Position numbers and translations under genes: made by a program
Part shown: positions 10,120 through 20,689 of the stretch, in pieces
Position numbering within the stretch: the stretch's first letter is position 1
How the letters are laid out: every line of letters starts with the position of its first letter
Assembly: GCA_033439255.1 (NCBI GenBank)
Contig: CM065885.1
Coordinates: 1,674,001 to 1,738,000 of the forward strand
Direction of reading: 5' to 3'
From: Hericium rajendrae
Taxonomy: Eukaryota; Basidiomycota; Agaricomycetes; Russulales; Hericiaceae
DNA: 64,000 nt
The notes under the pieces: generated by a model
Seen by the model: only the letters and a program-made list of their open reading frames with translations
The model's database searches: none
Told to the model about the DNA's origin: nothing

Positions 10120-10193
10120 GTGAGTCCAAAAGCCTTTTATTTCATTGTACTGTACTGATCTCAGGAGTCTCACTCGATAACAGGCAAGGCTCT
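10120..10193 (+). other. Intron-hairpin module, copy 3
   Basis: An exon-like stretch GCAGGATGGGTGTTATGG... ends GGCTTCTAA; donor GTGAGT at 10,120; the 45-nt segment ends CTGATCTCAG at 10,164; then the imperfect hairpin GAGTCTCACTCG/CAGGCAAGGCTC. Confidence 0.6.
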
Positions 10194-10199
10194 CATTTT

Positions 10200-11040
10200 T
10201 CACTGTTCTTCCACAGGTTTCATGATGTTTGATGGGTTTCATGACATCCCACCATTTTTTGACATCATCTACCATATTTCGTGTACCATCTGTGCTTCTC
10301 CCATCGTCCTCATCAACAGGTCAACCAGCCAACCGGCCCTTACCCATCTTCGACAACCAGTACTCATGTGTACCAGAGATTTAATTCCCACTCACAACAG
10401 TAAGAGCATGCACAGTGCCAGTCTAGCGCTGCAACTGCAAGGCCCACAATGCCTGTCAGGTCTTGTTGCTACAGCATTGTTGCTACAACAGCAAGGCTTG
10501 ACATCTTTTTGCTGATCATCCGAGCAGTGCCTAGCATGCCTCAACAATGCGCAGTTGTCTACAAACAGCTTTGCATATCCTTGCATGTCTGAGACAGTGT
10601 GCATCTACCAATACATGCCCTGCCAGCATACACATTTTTGACTACATGCCCCCACCATCCCATAGTCCATTGCTCAAACTACATGTGTGCATTCATGCCC
10701 ATGGACATCACACATGCCACTATGCATGCTGTCATATCATTCGTCTGACAGAAGCCCAATGTGAGGCAAGTTTTATATGCCATTAGTGCTATTCAACAAT
10801 CAAAATGCACCCTCCCGGTCTCATTCCCAATTTCCATCCAAGCTGGTGATGTCATTTGTGTGTGCATGCCCACAGCTATGCCAGTACACCAGCACCCACA
10901 TATGCTCCCCTTGCACATGTGCCAGCCCATGTGCACACACATACTTAAAGCTGCCCCACCGACATGCACATGCCCATGTCGATGCTACAAGTATGTCGTA
11001 TGCAGCCTTTTGAATCCATGCCTTGCTTGTAGACTTTATA
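10200..11040 (+). repeat. GTGCATG-rich body of copy 3
   Basis: Paralog of 6,430-7,258 (inverted) and 45,661-46,480. It carries a donor-like GTAAGAGCATGC near 10,400. Several ORFs of 70-101 codons are low in complexity. Confidence 0.55.
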
Positions 11041-11194
11041 CACTTCATGGGTATGACAAGATATAGTGATAATGTGCATATGTGATTGGAGCTGTAAGTT
11101 AGTGTTGGCAGATGACATATAGTATGTAGTTAGTTAGGGATCATGACATATAGATTTGAACTTTGCAATATAATATGTTAACCAAAATAAAGTT

Positions 11195-11375
11195 TGGATA
11201 GCAGGTTACCCACAGGTCACTCACAGGTCAATGGGTTTGAGCACAACCTTGATCTGGATTTGTACAGGTCTCAGCCACCAGGTGATCTAGATCTACAAGT
11301 TAGATACCTGCAGGTCAATTTTATGGGTATACCCATGTTGACCTACAGGTGACTCTGACTCGTGTCGAACCCTAA
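11195..11375 (+). repeat. ACCTGCAGGT-rich block upstream of the 81-codon ORF
   Basis: Inverted paralog of 3,135-3,345; it ends AACCCTAAAGCATATAAAAA, placing a TATA-like site before the ORF. Confidence 0.55.
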
Positions 11376-11411
11376 AGCATATAAAAAAACACTGTTTAAT
11401 CTAATCTAATC

Positions 11412-11657
11412 ATGAGTAGTTCAGCTCCTACCTCTGATAACTCTATATTTTCTGCTATGTTATATATCTTAGTACCTTATTATATATATAATCTGGTATG
11501 TAATACAGTACACACTTGTCATATCTTATTATACTCAGCTCGATATATGATATACACTATTATATATGCTTATATTATAAATACTTGTAATATCTACAAT
11601 TATAATAGTAGTCTAGTTGTATGTCTAATCAAACAAGATTCAAGATTGAATATATGA
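11412..11657 (+). CDS. 81-codon ORF, second copy
   Basis: Same length and start (MSSSAPTSDNS) as 2,867-3,112, with about eight substitutions and no stop. A TATAAAAAAACAC sequence is about 30 bases upstream of the ATG. No domain recognised. It may be a chance ORF kept by recent duplication. Confidence 0.25.
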   Translation: MSSSAPTSDNSIFSAMLYILVPYYIYNLVCNTVHTCHILLYSARYMIYTIIYAYIINTCNIYNYNSSLVVCLIKQDSRLNI

Positions 11658-11714
11658 TCAATGTCAAACATTGTATTGTTGAACAAAGCTAATGGCCAAT
11701 CACGTGATCAATAG

Positions 11715-12493
11715 CAGACCTTGTTCGGCGCACAAGGTCTGGTGGCTGTGCTTAGCTTATGTCAGCAGTAGTTGATGTTGCGCTCTCTGCTCTCTCTTCT
11801 TTTCTTCAGATAGCTTTGAAGTCAGTGTGACACTACCAGTAGTGCACACTAACTACAAGGCTTGGACACGCCCAGTCCCCATCTGCAGCGAGTTGCGGCT
11901 GAGGTGTCCAATGATGGTGTGGGGCCATCACCAACTTTCTGCTGATGATGTGGCATAGAGATCAGGCCATAGAGCTCTCAATACCACATCAATCAGAATG
12001 AGTTAAAGCTTGTTAGAATCAGATTTACAATAGCTCTAGAATAGTGCCACAAACAACAAAATAGCATGACAAAATGCTGACGTATTGGACTATATGTCTA
12101 TGATGATGTGGCAGACTGTTTGCTTTATAGCTCTGCTGATACTGCATCAATCATGATGTATGAGGGCTTGTTGAACTCAGATTTACAATAGCTTTCTAAC
12201 AATACAGTGTACAACATCATAGCACCATTGGTTGTTGAGATAGGAGACAATACTGTTTTGCTAATATAGCATATAAATCGAAGAATATCTCTGCTTACAG
12301 TGATCCGATTTTCGTATTCTAAATTGGGTTGGAAAGATGTAATCCAAGATATATGAACACAATTTACCGTTTGTCGATTGATTGCTTTGTTGCAGAGCTA
12401 TAAAGCAATCACTGTATACAGTGTATTGGCTCTCTAACCGACTTATGCTTATGTAAGCAGGCGCTAAGACCTTGTTCGGCCGCACAAGGTCTT
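11715..12493. mobile_element. Paired-hairpin element, second copy
   Basis: Hairpins with CAGACCTTGT and AAGACCTTGT arms at 11,715-11,741 and 12,466-12,493; inverted relative to 2,022-2,809. Confidence 0.6.
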
Positions 12494-12654
12494 GTAAGAT
12501 CACATGACCGAGTCTCAGGACCCACTGCTACCGATAAATTGCATTTTTTGCTCATTTTATCAATAAACAGTATGTACATTTGTTTGCTGTGTATCATTTT
12601 AGTGGCTGTATCTTTCTATAAGCAGTAAATTATGTTAGAGACCAGCTTTCTGGT

Positions 12655-13189
12655 ATATTTGGATGCAATTGATAACAAGTGAATCGGTTGAGTACTGATT
12701 AAGTTAGCTGGAGTTCAAGCATTCTAGGGGAAAATGCAGAAACAATTCGCATTCTGCGAGTTTTGCACCGATCCTAACGCCTAAGGTACCGTCAGAAAGC
12801 TATCAATAAGTAGATTCTGATGCATTTTAGAACGAGTAAATTGGTTGAGAATTGGCCTAGTTAGCTAGGGTTCAAGCATTTTAGAACAGGAAAAAAAAGA
12901 AACACTTTGCATTCTGTGAGTTCTTAACCGATTTGGATGCATGAAGTATGGTAGCAAAGCTATAAGTGAGTAGATTTAGACGCATTTGAGAACGAGTAAA
13001 TCGGTGAAGAATGGACTGAGTTAGCTCAAGTTCAAGTGTCATAAAGGGAAAATGTAGAAATTCATTGCATTCTATGAGTTCTACACAGATCAGGATGCAA
13101 AAAATACTGTCAGAAAGCAATAAATGAGCAGATCCAGATGCATTTGAGAACAGGTGAATTGGTTGAGAACTGATCAAGTTACATTAAAT
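12655..13189 (-). repeat. Satellite A array (inverted copy)
   Basis: About three ~165-bp units, the reverse of 1,324-1,860; includes the phrase GAACGAGTAAATCGGT. Confidence 0.7.
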
Positions 13190-13345
13190 CAACAAAGTTT
13201 GGCTAGAGCTGGAGTTGAACCTGCAAACTCGTTAGATTGAAGATATGTGATTATATAAGCCAACTGCCTAATGGGCATAGTCATCGTTTTGGTGTCGTTT
13301 TCACTATGAAAAGGCGGTATAGAGTAAACGATTCTAAGGAATCGT
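13190..13345 (-). mobile_element. tRNA-like SINE copy
   Basis: Reverse-strand copy with B-box GGTTCAACTCC (about 13,210-13,222) and the terminal palindrome ACGATTCCTTAGAATCGT at 13,328-13,345. Confidence 0.65.
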
Positions 13346-13786
13346 AATGACATGACATACAAAGTTGCAATCACCTTTCTTAAATGAAAGGCGGAGGCTT
13401 TTCTCAAATACAAGAACTATGAGAAATTCATCAAGGTGCAACATGCAGTCGAAATAATTAAGACCTTTCGGTCAGACCGCAGCGGCAAGTATGTGTCCAA
13501 TGGATTCGAACAACATCTCGAGCAGCACAGCACTTGTCACGAGAAGACAGTGCATGATTCTTCTACACAGAACGGTGTGGTGGAATGATTCTTTCGAACC
13601 AGCATCATGCACGTGCTAGCCATGCTGCTCGCATCAGGACTCCCCAAGTTCCTATGGAACTTCGCGATGCAACATGCCATCTGGCTCTGGAACCGGACGG
13701 GAGGCCGCATTACCGGGGACGTCACGCCCTACGAACGCATGCACGGCGTGAAGCCCGACTTATCAAACCTGCACGAATGGGGTTGT

Positions 13787-14209
13787 TGTCACGGATTGCT
13801 CCATTTCTCTCCGCCTTCTTCTCTGCCATCAAGGCATCGCGTCGCTCATGTGCTCCAGCAGCCCCATCACATGTTCACTTCCTCACATGACCTGGGGCTA
13901 TCCTTCACCCATGCCCTTGTTCCCCTTTGGGACATCCTATTGTTCTCCCTCCCATTGTTCTCCTTTTGGCCACCATTGTTCTCACTCTATTGTTTGACCC
14001 GTTATGGTGTCCATTGTTCTTTTCTCATTGTCGTCCCAGTACTTATAGGCTCCCAGTTGCTCGCCTATTTTCCTAGATTGTCCATTTTGTCTGTACCGTA
14101 CTGTACCTCCAATACAGGTCACTGCGCTGCTAGTCGCTCTCTGCTCTCTCACTCTCATGATCGCTGGTGACTTGGGTGGTTCTCTGCTGTCTACGACCAA
14201 GTCTTGACA
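13787..14209 (+). mobile_element. Solo LTR (TGTCAC/TTGACA family) inside the copia element
   Basis: 423 bp, beginning TGTCACGGATTG and ending GTCTTGACA, flanked on both sides by GTTGT, a 5-bp target duplication. Its CCTTGTTCCCCTTTGGGACAT segment matches the solo LTR at 40,100-40,481. The internal part is gone, as after LTR-LTR recombination. Probably Gypsy-like by size and duplication length, but that is inference. Confidence 0.85.
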
Positions 14210-16519
14210 GTTGTAAGGTCTGGGTCCGCATGGAAAACCGGCGGAAGCTCGACCCACATGCTGATGAAGGCCACTTTCTTGGCTTCAGCAGTGCGAGCAA
14301 GGGCCTGGTAATTTATTGGCCATGCCACCACATGACGAACATCGAACGGAATGTTGTATGGGACAATGCCACCTTGCCACCCTTAACAGATGAGCCTCCC
14401 ACAGAGTGGCTTGTCGACCTCTTCTCAGGGCAACCCAATGAAGAGATAGTCATTATCGATGGGGGCGGCCCAGCCCCAAGCAAATGCTCACAGTCTGAAG
14501 ACCTCACCCACGATGACAACTCATCGACTCACACCCACGAGACCACACCTAATGTGCCATCAACAGACCCACTCACCGATGAAGCTGGCATGCCTCAGGA
14601 GGAGCCGCTGTTGGCACCCACAACTCCCCTGTGCACTCACCTCCCCTCCATCCCACCCAGTGCACCTCATCCGGCCTGCCAGATCAAGCCTTCACAGTAT
14701 GTGCACTTGCTTCAAGGCGGCACCAGCTTGACTACCAGTTTACCATGTGCACCGTCTGTTCTGCGTGGCCTCCAGACCAAGCACCATGCCCTGAATTATG
14801 ACGTACCTGGGAGTGATGATGACGCAGACCCGCTTCTTGGCAACCTTGCTTGGATTGAGTCCGAGGATGGTGAGGGGATCTTGTTGGAAATTTCAGAGGA
14901 GGGAGTCGGATTTGCGATGACAGCAGCAGGAGGTGAGGGGGTGGAACCGCACATGGTTAATGAGGCGCAGGCCAGCACTGAATGGCCACAATGGGAAGCC
15001 GTGATCAAGAATGAGCTTGCAAGGATGAAAAAGATGGGCACATGGCACCTTACTGAGAAGCCTTCCAGTGCCAACGTTGTTGGCAGCCGCTGGGTATTCA
15101 AGATCAAGCATGACGCCTCAGGCACAATCGCCAAGTACAAGGCTTGCCTAGTCGCCCAAGGGTTCTTGCAGATTCCTAGCGTGGACTATACAGACATGTT
15201 CACGCTGGTGGCTAAACTCTCCTCCATTCGGATTCTGTCAGCACTAGCTGCCCGTTTCGACTGGGAATTCCATCAGATGGATGTCAAAAATGCTTACCTG
15301 AATGGAGATCTCGAGGAGGAGATCTACATGAAGCAGCCACCCGGTTTTCCCATGCCCAGTGAGGAGCACAAGGTGTGTCACCTATTCAAACCTATTTACA
15401 GATTGAAGCAGGCAGGCCGGTGCTGGTACAAGAAATTATGCACTGCCTTCCTCGACATGGGCTTTACCCACTTGTCGGTTGATCACTCGGTGTTCTTCTG
15501 TCATGGGCCGGACGGTGAAATCACGATCATTGCCATCTCGGTTGACAATCTCGCAATGGTTGCCAATTCTGTCGAGACAATGGCACATGCAAAAGATGGC
15601 CTCAAGGCCCACTTTGATATGACTGACCTTGGTGAGATCCACTGGTTACTTGGTATCGAAATTCAATGCGACCAACAGGGGTGGACAATATCTCTGTCGC
15701 AATGAGCATACATCGACACTATTCTGTCGCGGTTCAATCTCGAAGATTCGCGGACCCTGATGACGCCCATCGACCCATCATTTTCCCTCACTACAGCCCA
15801 ATCTCCGACGATGCTGCAACAATTCGAAGACATGCAAAACGTTCCTTACTGCAAGGTGATCGGATCTTTAATGTACGCTGCCATCAGCACACATCTTGAC
15901 ATCTCATACGCAGTTACCGTGTTGTTCCAATTCATGCAGAATCTCAGGTGCGAACATTGGGAAGCTGCAAAGCACATCATGTGCTACTTGAAGGGCACCA
16001 AGGAGGTATGGTTGACTTACGGAGGTGAATCCGTGAACAGCATGGAGGCATTTACTGATGCGGACTGGGGTTCTAGTGACCACCAGCACTCGATCTCTAG
16101 CTATGCCTTCCTGATTGATGGCAGCACGGTATCTTGGTCAGCCAAGAAGCAGCCTATCATGGCGCTATCCAGCACCAAGGCCAAATACATCGCAATGACG
16201 CACATGGCCAAGGAGATACTGTGAACGCATGCCTTCCTCGGTGAGATGATCTCACCTTTCGACAAGCTGACAATGCTACACGCTGACAACCAATTGGCAA
16301 TCACACTCGTGAAGGACAATCTGTATCATGTGCATACTAAACACATTGCGATCAGGTTCCACTTTATTCACGACAACATCGAATGAGGCGAAGTCGACAT
16401 CATATATTGCCTCACAGCCGAAATGGCTGCGGACGTGCTCACCAAGCCGCTATCCCATCCGAAGATGGAAAAGATGAGGGGGCTATTGGGATTAGAGCTT
16501 CACGAGGTTTGAGGGGGTG

Positions 16520-16909
16520 TGTTGAGTGTAGTGCAAACACACGCTCAGCAAAAGCACACTAAGTGCAGTTCCTGTTCTATTTCGAGTTGTCTTACTTTAG
16601 ATAAGATAAATCGGGCCTGGAGCTCAGATCACTTACATACGTACTATACAGCTTGGCACTTACAGTTTGGCAAGCCACTGTGCACCGGTCTATCAATGCG
16701 CAGTAGATACTCGGCTAACCTCAGTGATTCTATTGTGTCACTGAGGTGAGCCATCAGACTTCTTTCATTGACGTACTGTATACTGATGCCAGTACCTTAG
16801 TTTTACGCTCGCTTTGTTTAGGTACCGTTGCAATGCATCAGTGATTCTATTGTGTCACTGAGTCTTATGCTCACTTCGTTTAGCTCGCTCGACGTCTATA
16901 GTCTTAACA
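16520..16909 (+). repeat. 3' LTR of the copia element
   Basis: Begins TGTTGAGTG directly after the purine tract GAGGTTTGAGGGGG and ends GTCTTAACA, giving short inverted ends. It holds two copies of a CAGTGATTCTATTGTGTCAC motif. No 5' LTR remains to compare, so age cannot be read from the pair. Confidence 0.7.
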
Positions 16910-17004
16910 TCTGATAGAGTCTGATGCTGTCTGATTTAACTAACAGCTATCTGATACTGTCTGATGCATCTGATTTGACTTGCACAAGTGTTGTCCAAGG
17001 TTCC
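16910..17004 (+). mobile_element. Right-end fragment of a CATCAG element
   Basis: TCTGAT-rich sequence ending AAGGTTCCTGATG, the right terminus of the 401-bp family. The left part is absent. Confidence 0.55.
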
Positions 17005-17087
17005 TGATGTAGTATATATAACTTAACAGTGTAGCAGCATATATGAGCATAGATGTGCAGCCATCTCAAAAATGTAAAATCTACATA

Positions 17088-17709
17088 CAGTCGAATTTTT
17101 CGTAATGCATAAGGTCATAATGCATAAGTTGTCATAATGCATAAGGACCTCTGAGGACCGAGTTCGTCCTGCAGTAATTATGCAACAATGTGTCATATTT
17201 TGGCAATAATGCATGAGCCTTTTTGTTCATTATGCATAGCCACCATAGGGACAATGCATGGTATTGATGCAGGACTGAGCCAGAATGGGCACAAAAGAAG
17301 CACAAAAGCTCGACAATGAACAGTAAGCATGGAAAAGAGAATCATTTCCCATAAATTTTGAACCCAAACTCTGCTTCTTCGACAAACTCCACCACCATCA
17401 GGCGAACTTAAAAGGTGCACGTGTGCATGAGCCCAAAATCTTACTTGCACATTCAGAGAATGTGAGCTCATTTCCAAAAGATAGACAATCAAGAGGAGAA
17501 AGAAATAACATTAGACTCATCTTTCTTTTGTCTACAATATCTAGCTACTTAATCTATCATGTCCGCACTCTGATGATGTACGACCGTGACAGTTGCTCTT
17601 ACTGGGTCACAGTATGTCACATAATGTGACCTATCCCGTATTGCATACAACATCATAATGCATAGGCCCGAGTGGGGATGGAGCCTATGCACTATGAGAT
17701 AGTCGACTG
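17088..17709. mobile_element. TA-inserting non-autonomous DNA transposon (pogo/Tc1-mariner-like)
   Basis: 622 bp, starting CAGTCGAATTTTTCGTAATG and ending with inverse-related CATTATG...TAGTCGACTG, flanked by TA on each side. The paralogous sequence at 3,495-3,510 has the same flanks joined at a single TA. TA duplication and CAGTCGA ends fit the Tc1/mariner-pogo group (family knowledge). Internal TAATGCATAA motifs repeat near both ends. A 99-codon minus ORF (17,193-17,492) is not transposase-like. Confidence 0.75.
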
Positions 17710-17769
17710 TAGCTGCTAGCCAATGCTATGCCTAGTTTCATAGTGCTATAGCTGCTATGTAGTTGAGCC

Positions 17770-17955
17770 ACAATTTATAATCAATCTGACCAGTGAGACT
17801 TTACTCATTTATGCACTGTTCTAAATATAACTTACAATTGAAAAAAAATCATCTTGTTATGAGCATCACCCCTCTTCTTCCAAGTTAAATGTAACTAATA
17901 AAAAAAAGGAATCGTCTTGCCGTGTGAAGCATCGGCCCATTTTCCCCAAGTGATG
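17770..17955 (+). repeat. Two tandem copies of the GGAATCGT boundary block
   Basis: TAATCAATCTGACCAGTGAG leads into a diverged copy (AATCATCTTGTTATGAGC, CTTCCAAGT) and then a better one (GGAATCGTCTTGCC, CCCAAGT). Confidence 0.5.
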
Positions 17956-18480
17956 TTGACTAATACTTATGTTTATGTATTATCTTTGTAGATTAAATAT
18001 TTTTGTTTTTTCTTCACTTTAGTAAGTCTTATAATTTGTTCTTTCTTTCTATTGTTTACTTATAATAAGTTGTTGACTTTTAAAGTTTCATTTTTGCTTT
18101 TTATTATCTTTGAAGAGTAAGTCTTTTTGTTGTATCTTTTATCTAATCTAGTCTAACTCATTTGTAGATATATATATATATAAGTTTACTTACTTGATAG
18201 TATCATGTAGTTCTATTATGTAGTTTTATTATATATTAGTGTCTTTGATAAAATGAAGTGTTCTAAATTTTCGATGTTTTGTTTGTTTAGGATGTAATTG
18301 CTTTTAAGCTTATGGAACAATTCAGATAATTGAAATATTTTAATAGCATTGTTAAACAATATAGTACTTAGAGACAACATAGAATATATAGCAATCCTAT
18401 TAAGCTAGATATGATATAATAATAAGCATATATAGCATAACAAATATAGTCTCTATAACTATTATAGCTATGCCTTGACT
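17956..18480 (+). other. AT-rich intron-like stretch with a possible microexon
   Basis: Acceptor-like TCTTTGTAG at 17,983-17,991, a T-rich 30-nt segment, and GTAAGT at 18,022. It resembles 5,700-5,760 and 44,295-44,335. The rest is AT-rich; an AGCTATGAT-like stretch is at about 18,440-18,480. Confidence 0.3.
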
Positions 18481-18647
18481 TCCTTTCTAGACAACCACCA
18501 CTAGCACTCTAGGCACCAACCTCAAGCAGTACTGCTGGTGGCTCTTTTTCTCTAGCTTTTTCTTTATAAACCTCTCCTGAGTGCTCGTAGTAGTAGCTAC
18601 AGTACTATTCCTCAAAAGAATGAGGCAATTCATCTAAAATCTAAGCA

Positions 18648-19455
18648 ATGTGGAGTGCCATGTCACAGGTAAAGACAATGCACTCAAACTTAACAAACTC
18701 AACAACTCCCAAATCCACTGCTTTCCCCTTGTCTCGACAAAAACCCATGCCTGATACTCCTCCTATTATGGAGATGACATATGCACAAGCAACAGATCTC
18801 CTCATCAAGAGGGAGCTCATTTCCCATGCCTTGAGTCCAGTGGTCACATCTGTGACCATGGCTGTCTGCATCCTCTCTATGAGAGCTGGCCTCAAGACCT
18901 ACAAGGAACTGCTACAGGCTATCGCAGCCATATTGGACCACCTCACCTTCAACAAAATACACAGATCCATGCAACCTATCCTAGACCATCTCGAATCTGT
19001 TGTGATGGACATTAACTAGGAGGAGCTGGCACTCCACAGCCAACTTGATGACATCAAGGAGAATCATAAGATCTCATGCGAGCTCCTTGTGAAGCAGGAG
19101 ACCTTGCTCGAAAAGTATGGAGACATGGCCGTGCAGATCCAGACCCATCTTACCATGCTGAAGGCATTACCGGTTCCAGCTGCCTCATATAGTGTGGCTC
19201 TTCTCTCAGCTGCAAACCTCTCCGGGCCGAACTCTAGTCCAGTATCAGACCCTTGTTTCATACAGCAACTTATAACAAGACAATGCCAAGTCTTAATCAA
19301 CACTGAAGAGGGCTTCGCTAGCAGCATAAGCATTGATAAACTCTCCTCGTGGACTTGAGCTTTTCTCAAAGCAGAGGCCGAGGACCGCCCTGAAGGGGTG
19401 GGCCTTGAGTCGATCCAAAAGCTCCAGAATGCATCTGAAAAATATACCACTGCTA
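18648..19455 (+). pseudogene. LINE ORF1-like fragment
   Basis: A 123-codon ORF (18,648-19,019) stops at a TAG but the same frame family continues: ELALHSQLDDIKENHK, then 89 codons from 19,089 to a TGA, then AFLKAEAEDRPEGVGLESIQ. The QVLINTEEG and IQKLQNASE stretches resemble the ORF1 (gag-like) proteins that precede reverse transcriptase in fungal non-LTR elements; this is recognition by eye. The fragment ends abruptly at 19,440-19,455 in an AGCTATGAT array. It may be the missing 5' part of the same LINE family as 29,100-31,270. Confidence 0.5.
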
Positions 19456-19640
19456 TATTGCCCTATATTGCTTATATAGAAGCCATAGTTCCATAGCAAT
19501 CCTCTTTTATATATAGGACCTCATAGCTAAAGGGCAGTCTATGGTAAGCTATATAGTCAAATAGGATAGCTATGCCTAGCTATGATAGCTATGATTGCTA
19601 TGATTGCTATCAAAGCTATATTAGCTATGTTTTATCTATT
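19440..19640 (-). repeat. AGCTATGAT-type element
   Basis: On the minus strand it ends GCAGTGGTATATTTTTCAGATG, and the whole unit matches 31,960-32,140. One end abuts LINE ORF1 sequence. Confidence 0.6.
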
Positions 19641-20602
19641 CACTATTATATTATATCTAGCCAATTAGGATTTCTATCTAGTCTATATTGTCTTTGCTTC
19701 ATATGTAACTTAGATCTGCTATCAAGATGCTTTAAAATTTTAAAAATTCTATAGCCTTAATAGACTACTCTAATAATATATCAAACAACCAAAACATCGA
19801 AAATTTAAAAACATTATATTTTGAAATCACATGTAAATACAAATAACATGCTAAACTATTAAAATATAAATCTAAGATACAAATATCAGTTAAGTAACTA
19901 AACTGAACAACATAAGACTTATCAAGTATAAGAAAAGTCAAAAAATAAGTTTATCAAAGGTGCCACATCATCAGCATAAGCTACAACAAACATAAGAGAA
20001 GACTTACTTATAAAAGACAAAAAGTGAAAATTTAAGTCTAAGAATCAATACATTAATATATTAGTACTAATGAACAATAGATGATACTTACCAAAGACAA
20101 AAAAGTTTAAGAGAAACACCGGAGAGAGGCAGACGAGAGATCGAGAGGAGATGATAGTGGTTGAAAAACAAGAGAGAACTCACATCGTGTAAGCATTATA
20201 AATGCAGAGTTCAGATCTGTCTGGCAGAGCCTGAAATGTGGCTGCTGGATGTCATGCCAAGGCTAGCCATTAGATCTCACTATGTTGGCTTCACTGTGCA
20301 AGGAATTAGAGTAGAGTACACACATATGTAGCTCATTCATTGTGCGAAAACAAATACAAAATACCTTCTGTGTTTGTTTCAGATTTTATAAGATTTGTTT
20401 TGATTTGTTGCACTCGAAACTGCCAGCCATGCGAGTCGAATGCTGTGGCTCGACGTGCAACTTGGTGCGAGTCTCTTCTCTCCATCTCCCACCTCATCTC
20501 CCCTCATCTCCCCTTGTCTCCTGTCCTCTCTTCCTTCACACAAGCAGCACATGGCATTAGTCAACAGTCGAGAGGGTGAGCAGGAGGGCTGAGGGCCTTC
20601 AG
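19641..20602. other. AT-rich region, then the exon-like lead of copy 4
   Basis: 19,641-20,110 is AT-rich; on the minus strand it shows TCTTTG/GTAAGT at about 20,090 and an acceptor-like CTTAG, again resembling the microexon module. 20,110-20,602 contains purine-rich and CTCTTCTCTCC-rich stretches leading to the donor at 20,603. Short ORFs here have no recognisable domain. Confidence 0.35.
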
Positions 20603-20675
20603 GTGAGTAACTATCATACTTTTTTTTGTCTTCATGCTAATAAAATGAGTATTGCTCATCCAAATGAGTGATACT
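20603..20675 (+). other. Intron-hairpin module, copy 4
   Basis: GGGCCTTCAG/GTGAGT at 20,603, a GCTAAT branch-like site near 20,637, acceptor GAG at about 20,649 (47 nt), and overlapping hairpin GAGTATTGCTCA/TGAGTGATACTC. Confidence 0.5.
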
Positions 20676-20689
20676 CGTATCCTTTTGCG

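Larger units (their letters stand above)
13395..16909 (+). mobile_element. Broken Ty1/copia retrotransposon
   Basis: An old LTR-element copy lacking its 5' part (no gag or 5' LTR seen). In order it shows the end of the integrase domain (about 13,395-13,785), a link region rich in Pro/Thr/Ser (about 14,350-14,900), reverse transcriptase with a copia-type RWVFKIKHD start and MDVKNAYLNGDLEEEIYMKQ core (about 14,990-15,700), and an RNase H region with a DADWGSSD-like motif ending at ADVLTKPLSHPKM (to about 16,512). A purine-rich tract and a 3' LTR follow. The copy is broken by a handful of interruptions plus a solo LTR of another family at 13,787-14,209. It keeps CpG-rich coding sequence, so it may be younger than the repeats around it. 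Confidence 0.9.

Noticed and set aside
9795-10232. 145-codon ORF through the ACCTGCAGGT block
   Set aside because: The related ORFs at 7,455-7,667 and 45,220-45,465 share only the repeat part and have different ends.
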